The notes under the pieces: model-generated
Databases searched by the model: none
What the model saw: only the letters and a program-made list of their open reading frames with translations
Told to the model about the DNA's origin: nothing
Part shown: positions 62,301 to 64,000 of the stretch, piece after piece
Position numbering within the stretch: the stretch's first letter is position 1
How the letters are laid out: the number at the start of each line of letters is the position of its first letter
Made by a program: the position numbers and the translations under genes
Assembly: GCA_019828565.1 (NCBI GenBank)
Contig: JAHDYR010000001.1
Location: forward strand, 62,001 to 126,000
DNA: 64,000 bases
DNA from: Carpediemonas membranifera
Taxonomy: Eukaryota > Fornicata
Reading direction: 5' to 3'

Positions 62301-62572
62301 ACGAATCTCGGCGTGGCAGGGCGCTGGGCAGGCGATGGAGCTTGCGCTTCGTGCGCCATGTCGGTCGAAAGTTCCTTGACGAGAAACGCAGTCGTTGTTT
62401 GAATGGGAGTGGATCCAATACTGGCTCTTCGGCCGCTTCTACGTGGTGTAGAGGTCGGGGATGTCCTATTTGCACTCAATCGGCTGAAATCGAGCGGGAG
62501 TGTCGCGTTAGCGTGGCTATTACTGCGATTTCGGCCATCTGTGCTGTATCTTGGCGTTGATGGTCGATGCAT
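59303..62572 (-). CDS. Tail-anchored giant coiled-coil protein (golgin-like)
   Basis: This protein of about 1,089 residues starts at the ATG at 62572; the open frame extends further upstream only from a TTG. The first 85 residues are basic, Ser/Thr-rich and disordered. Nearly all the rest is heptad coiled coil rich in Glu, Ala and Lys, interrupted by an acidic low-complexity section (about 390-520 and 590-700). The C-terminus has a single hydrophobic helix (VWIMAGLMAIGWILSILVS) four residues before the end, typical of tail-anchored membrane proteins. Architecture matches golgins and other organelle tethers, but coiled coils do not allow a family call. It is divergent from the MGCGASK gene. 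Confidence 0.75.
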   Translation of the reverse strand: MHRPSTPRYSTDGRNRSNSHANATLPLDFSRLSANRTSPTSTPRRSGRRASIGSTPIQTTTAFLVKELSTDMAHEAQAPSPAQRPATPRFVMSVKNEKDTQMALIAQLKRQNQALLEALHRQKTEVNVEERFEAAHYALGDALIELESTLPRKEVAADNLQNKIAFTVIKAAKELQRSTAVFDEFRAQIEAEITNQVTSTLEGEIHELTDEIRALSRELEAKNTEITVLADAAKHSITDIATLRGTIDNYEAEISRLTEEARESAEQLEAANKEAAARKEEVEGLAVEVEQAQAEIAELSDTVVELKNVVEAKEAEITHLTKTVAASQYDMSVLRQYEAVVEANAEEIKQLREACQSREVDGEAKDGEVVDTDVVYSDTVEDEAVNDDSGTVETEAVEEDVTTATAETKEEAAGSDDEPSEHADQADQDGPDDTLAGDAPDGSDHGQGESDHDTSELGETVAEAGSESGSELEGEAAAEPESLESLQETIKERQSLIDCLNEQAEEATSQLLEANGRVEEAEARIAQLVEKVAALSATVEKDKEAADSEAEAETGEGEGEVEGEGEAAAGEEGSEVLEPSTTIEVEPAATNEVEVDARPLTDVNESQTDAQSQEDKGVTAEQEPVEQAEAEVEARPETETQDSQTMAHEQEDKGVTAEAGEIAEASGVEAEVDEEAVAAAAAAEAELQALREGADVRVAELEAKQAELDDKQETIAQLTTRVEELEEEGRSFVEQLATVNEQASAGQTNAENLAAQLENAQTEVAALTEAVESLKAELAEKEAEISRLTDAAAAHQEEIGGLKDDLEAKQGEVAVLKQEVETASNELTAVAEERNAKQLELEELSKQTETTEAEIARLTQTLAAKDAELDDLHSHAHASSASLLEEISQLKAERKTRTAELKTMTRDRDAKAAQLVTERTVSESNQDIIATKEKEIDMKQAEIISLKEEIELKNSELETVTREREAKIVACTKLEKECRTATRTLEVLEYEHDETKENFEIQKKILEDAIQSIKDGSANLSQLTRRVSRVSVPDFPSIAGMGLTSVSNTTANTQPEAHTTMLERVWIMAGLMAIGWILSILVSNAVAAL

Positions 62573-62751
62573 AGTGTTCTTTGTGTTACTGAATGTGAGC
62601 AGGTGGTTGTGAAATTTTGGATACCCGAGAAAGTCCAAATTTGACTTTCCTGCTGCTGATTGCTGGCCAGGGTGGTGCTTCCTAGGTGCAGAAGGACAGA
62701 CGCAACTTTTTATCTCCAAATTTCAGTGGCCTAAAACTGCTTTCAATCAAC

Positions 62752-64000
62752 ATGGTACGTTTCATCCTATATAGCTAACATAGGGCTGCGGCGCTAGCAA
62801 AAACGTCATTGCAGAGGGGGATTTGCCTCTTCCGTCAGCAAATGAGCAGCCTACCATGCATGAGCAGATCGAAGAAATTCCGAAGCCAGATGCGGACGAC
62901 AGCGTGGTTATTCCATCCGAACCGATCCCTTCTGAAGAACATGAAGAAAAGCCAGACAAGATTCCGGAAGCCGTTCCCCAATCGCACGCCCCCGAGCCTG
63001 TGATCAGCCAGACATCAGACGAGCCCGAGGACGAGGAGGTGCCTGAGGAGCCCGTCGCCGTCGCCATCATGGAGCCGGCTGACAGAGTAGAAAAGAAGCC
63101 CGAGCCCGTGCCTGCTTCGCCAACAGAAGAGCCGGCCGAAGCAGTGCTGGCCAAGACTGCCCCCACTACCTCCGCCGCAGGTCTCGTAGAGGAGCCCGCA
63201 AACCCCACCGAACCTGCCCAGCCAGTCGATGCGAGTCCCGAGGCCCCAAACACCACCGTAGCCCCGATCAAGACTGTGCCCTCACCCTCACCCTCGACCT
63301 CTGAGCCCGCCCACGAGCCAGAGACCGTATCCTCTCCCGAGTCTGTGAGCAAGTCCCCTGTGGTCCCCTCCGTCAAGTCGCCCTCCGAGGCTCCACTCAG
63401 CCCACAAGCCGAGGAAGCTGGGTCTATCGCCCCCGAGCCCAGCATGAGCGAGGTTTCCCCCGCCCCGGTCTCTGAGGCCCACATCTCCCCTGCTCCTATC
63501 TCCCCGGAGAGCGCGGCTTCATCTGTGAGAGTCATATCACCCACCACCACCCTCTCTGAACCCGAACCCGCCGTTGAGCCCGAGCCTCTGCCCAAGCACA
63601 TGCAGGAGCGCCAGGCCATGGCTGAGGCCGAAGCTGTGGCCGAGCAGTACGAGGAGGAGCACGCCCCCGCCACTCTTGCCGATCTGAGTGAAGAGAAGGC
63701 AGCCGCCCAAGCTCGCGTCGACGAGGAGCAGGCCCGTCGGATCGAAGAGGACGCTGAGCTCATCTCTCGCGGAGACGTCCTCTCCGTCGCTGTGTACATC
63801 CAGGATCGCCCAGACACGTTCTTCTATGCTCATATGGAGGATGAGGCTAACACCGTCATGGACCTCAAACTCGCCATCGGAAGGGCCACTGGCGTGCTGT
63901 TCTCGAAGCAGAAGCTCTTCAGAGTGGACTACGCGCCTCTGGCGAACGACAAGACGGTGCTTAGAGAGCTTGTCGGGTTTGAAGCAAGACCTATCATCCG
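62752..64000 (+). CDS. Lipid-anchored Pro/Glu-rich protein with ubiquitin-like domain (partial, window end)
   Basis: The start codon (62752-62754) is separated from the rest by a 29-nt intron, so no ordinary frame shows the real N-terminus. After splicing the protein begins MGCGASKNVIAE, a strong N-myristoylation signal (Gly2) with Cys3 available for palmitoylation. A disordered region of about 270 residues rich in EP, PE, SP and PV follows, then a charged helix (KHMQERQAMAEAEAVAEQY). From about 63770 to the window end is a region resembling a ubiquitin-like fold (VMDLKLAIGRATGVLFSKQK, FRVDYAPLANDKTVLREL). The frame is open to base 64000, so the C-terminus is missing. Membrane attachment is well supported; function is unknown. 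Confidence 0.8.
62755..62783 (+). other. 29-nt intron directly after the start codon
   Basis: gtacgt ... ctaacatag. It follows ATG immediately, in phase 0, and ctaac is a perfect branch-point-like sequence next to the acceptor. Confidence 0.85.

Noticed and set aside
62762-63817. 351-codon minus-strand frame
   Set aside because: Antisense shadow of the MGCGASK gene, whose plus frame has a lipidation signal, intron and folded C-terminal region.

Overview
This is a nuclear window from a GC-rich, gene-dense, intron-poor eukaryotic protist. Evidence for a eukaryote: DNA ligase I, the small subunit of DNA polymerase delta, ARL8, a 20S proteasome beta-1 subunit, IFT122, a Fused/STK36-type kinase, a TFIIH TFB5 subunit and a TMEM192-like protein, none of them in operons. 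The introns are tiny (28-49 nt) with a branch-point-like TNAC fixed just before the 3' AG, as in fornicate and parabasalid metamonads. With a giardin/SF-assemblin-like coiled coil, a giant cysteine-rich surface protein and a GARP transcription factor, this suggests a free-living flagellated fornicate such as a Carpediemonas relative. The taxon is an inference.

Layout. Positions 1-4289 (minus) and 30695-35482 (plus) are two arms of a large inverted duplication around 26.4 kb of unique genes. Each arm encodes a seven-blade WD40 protein, a coiled coil, a Ser/Thr kinase and, on the right, an IBR-like zinc finger. Both arms are broken in different ways. Between them lie an RCC1-like protein (4.6-6.3 kb), an unknown proline-rich protein, DNA ligase I (8.3-10.5 kb), a nucleotidyltransferase, and a 10 kb minus-strand gene for an FG-GAP plus cysteine-rich membrane protein with 1044-bp tandem repeats (11.5-21.9 kb). 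Two Fanzor/TnpB-like nuclease remnants follow (22.1-23.5 kb), then BORCS8-like, POLD2 and ARL8 genes (minus), a giardin-like protein, a TFxP-repeat protein, TFB5 and a small membrane protein.

Right of the inverted repeat are a broken minus-strand gene, an AAK1-type kinase fused to an ANTH domain, an RCC1-like pseudogene, proteasome beta-1 (its intron falls exactly at the autocleavage site), IFT122, TMEM192-like, a GARP factor and an unknown protein. A duplicated cassette region (50-54.2 kb) holds two secreted proteins with the same upstream DNA and signal peptide, and a histidine acid phosphatase carrying part of that upstream DNA. The window ends with Fused/STK36, a tail-anchored coiled-coil protein, and the start of a hidden gene whose ATG is cut off from the rest by a 29-nt intron (MGCGASK lipidation signal, ubiquitin-like fold).

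Functional themes: replication (ligase I, POLD2), cilia and cytoskeleton (IFT122, Fused, giardin-like), endolysosome and clathrin (ARL8, BORCS8-like, TMEM192-like, kinase-ANTH), and secreted or surface proteins in rapidly rearranging DNA. Many calls rest on recognising family motifs by eye. Several apparent frameshifts could be assembly indels rather than biology.
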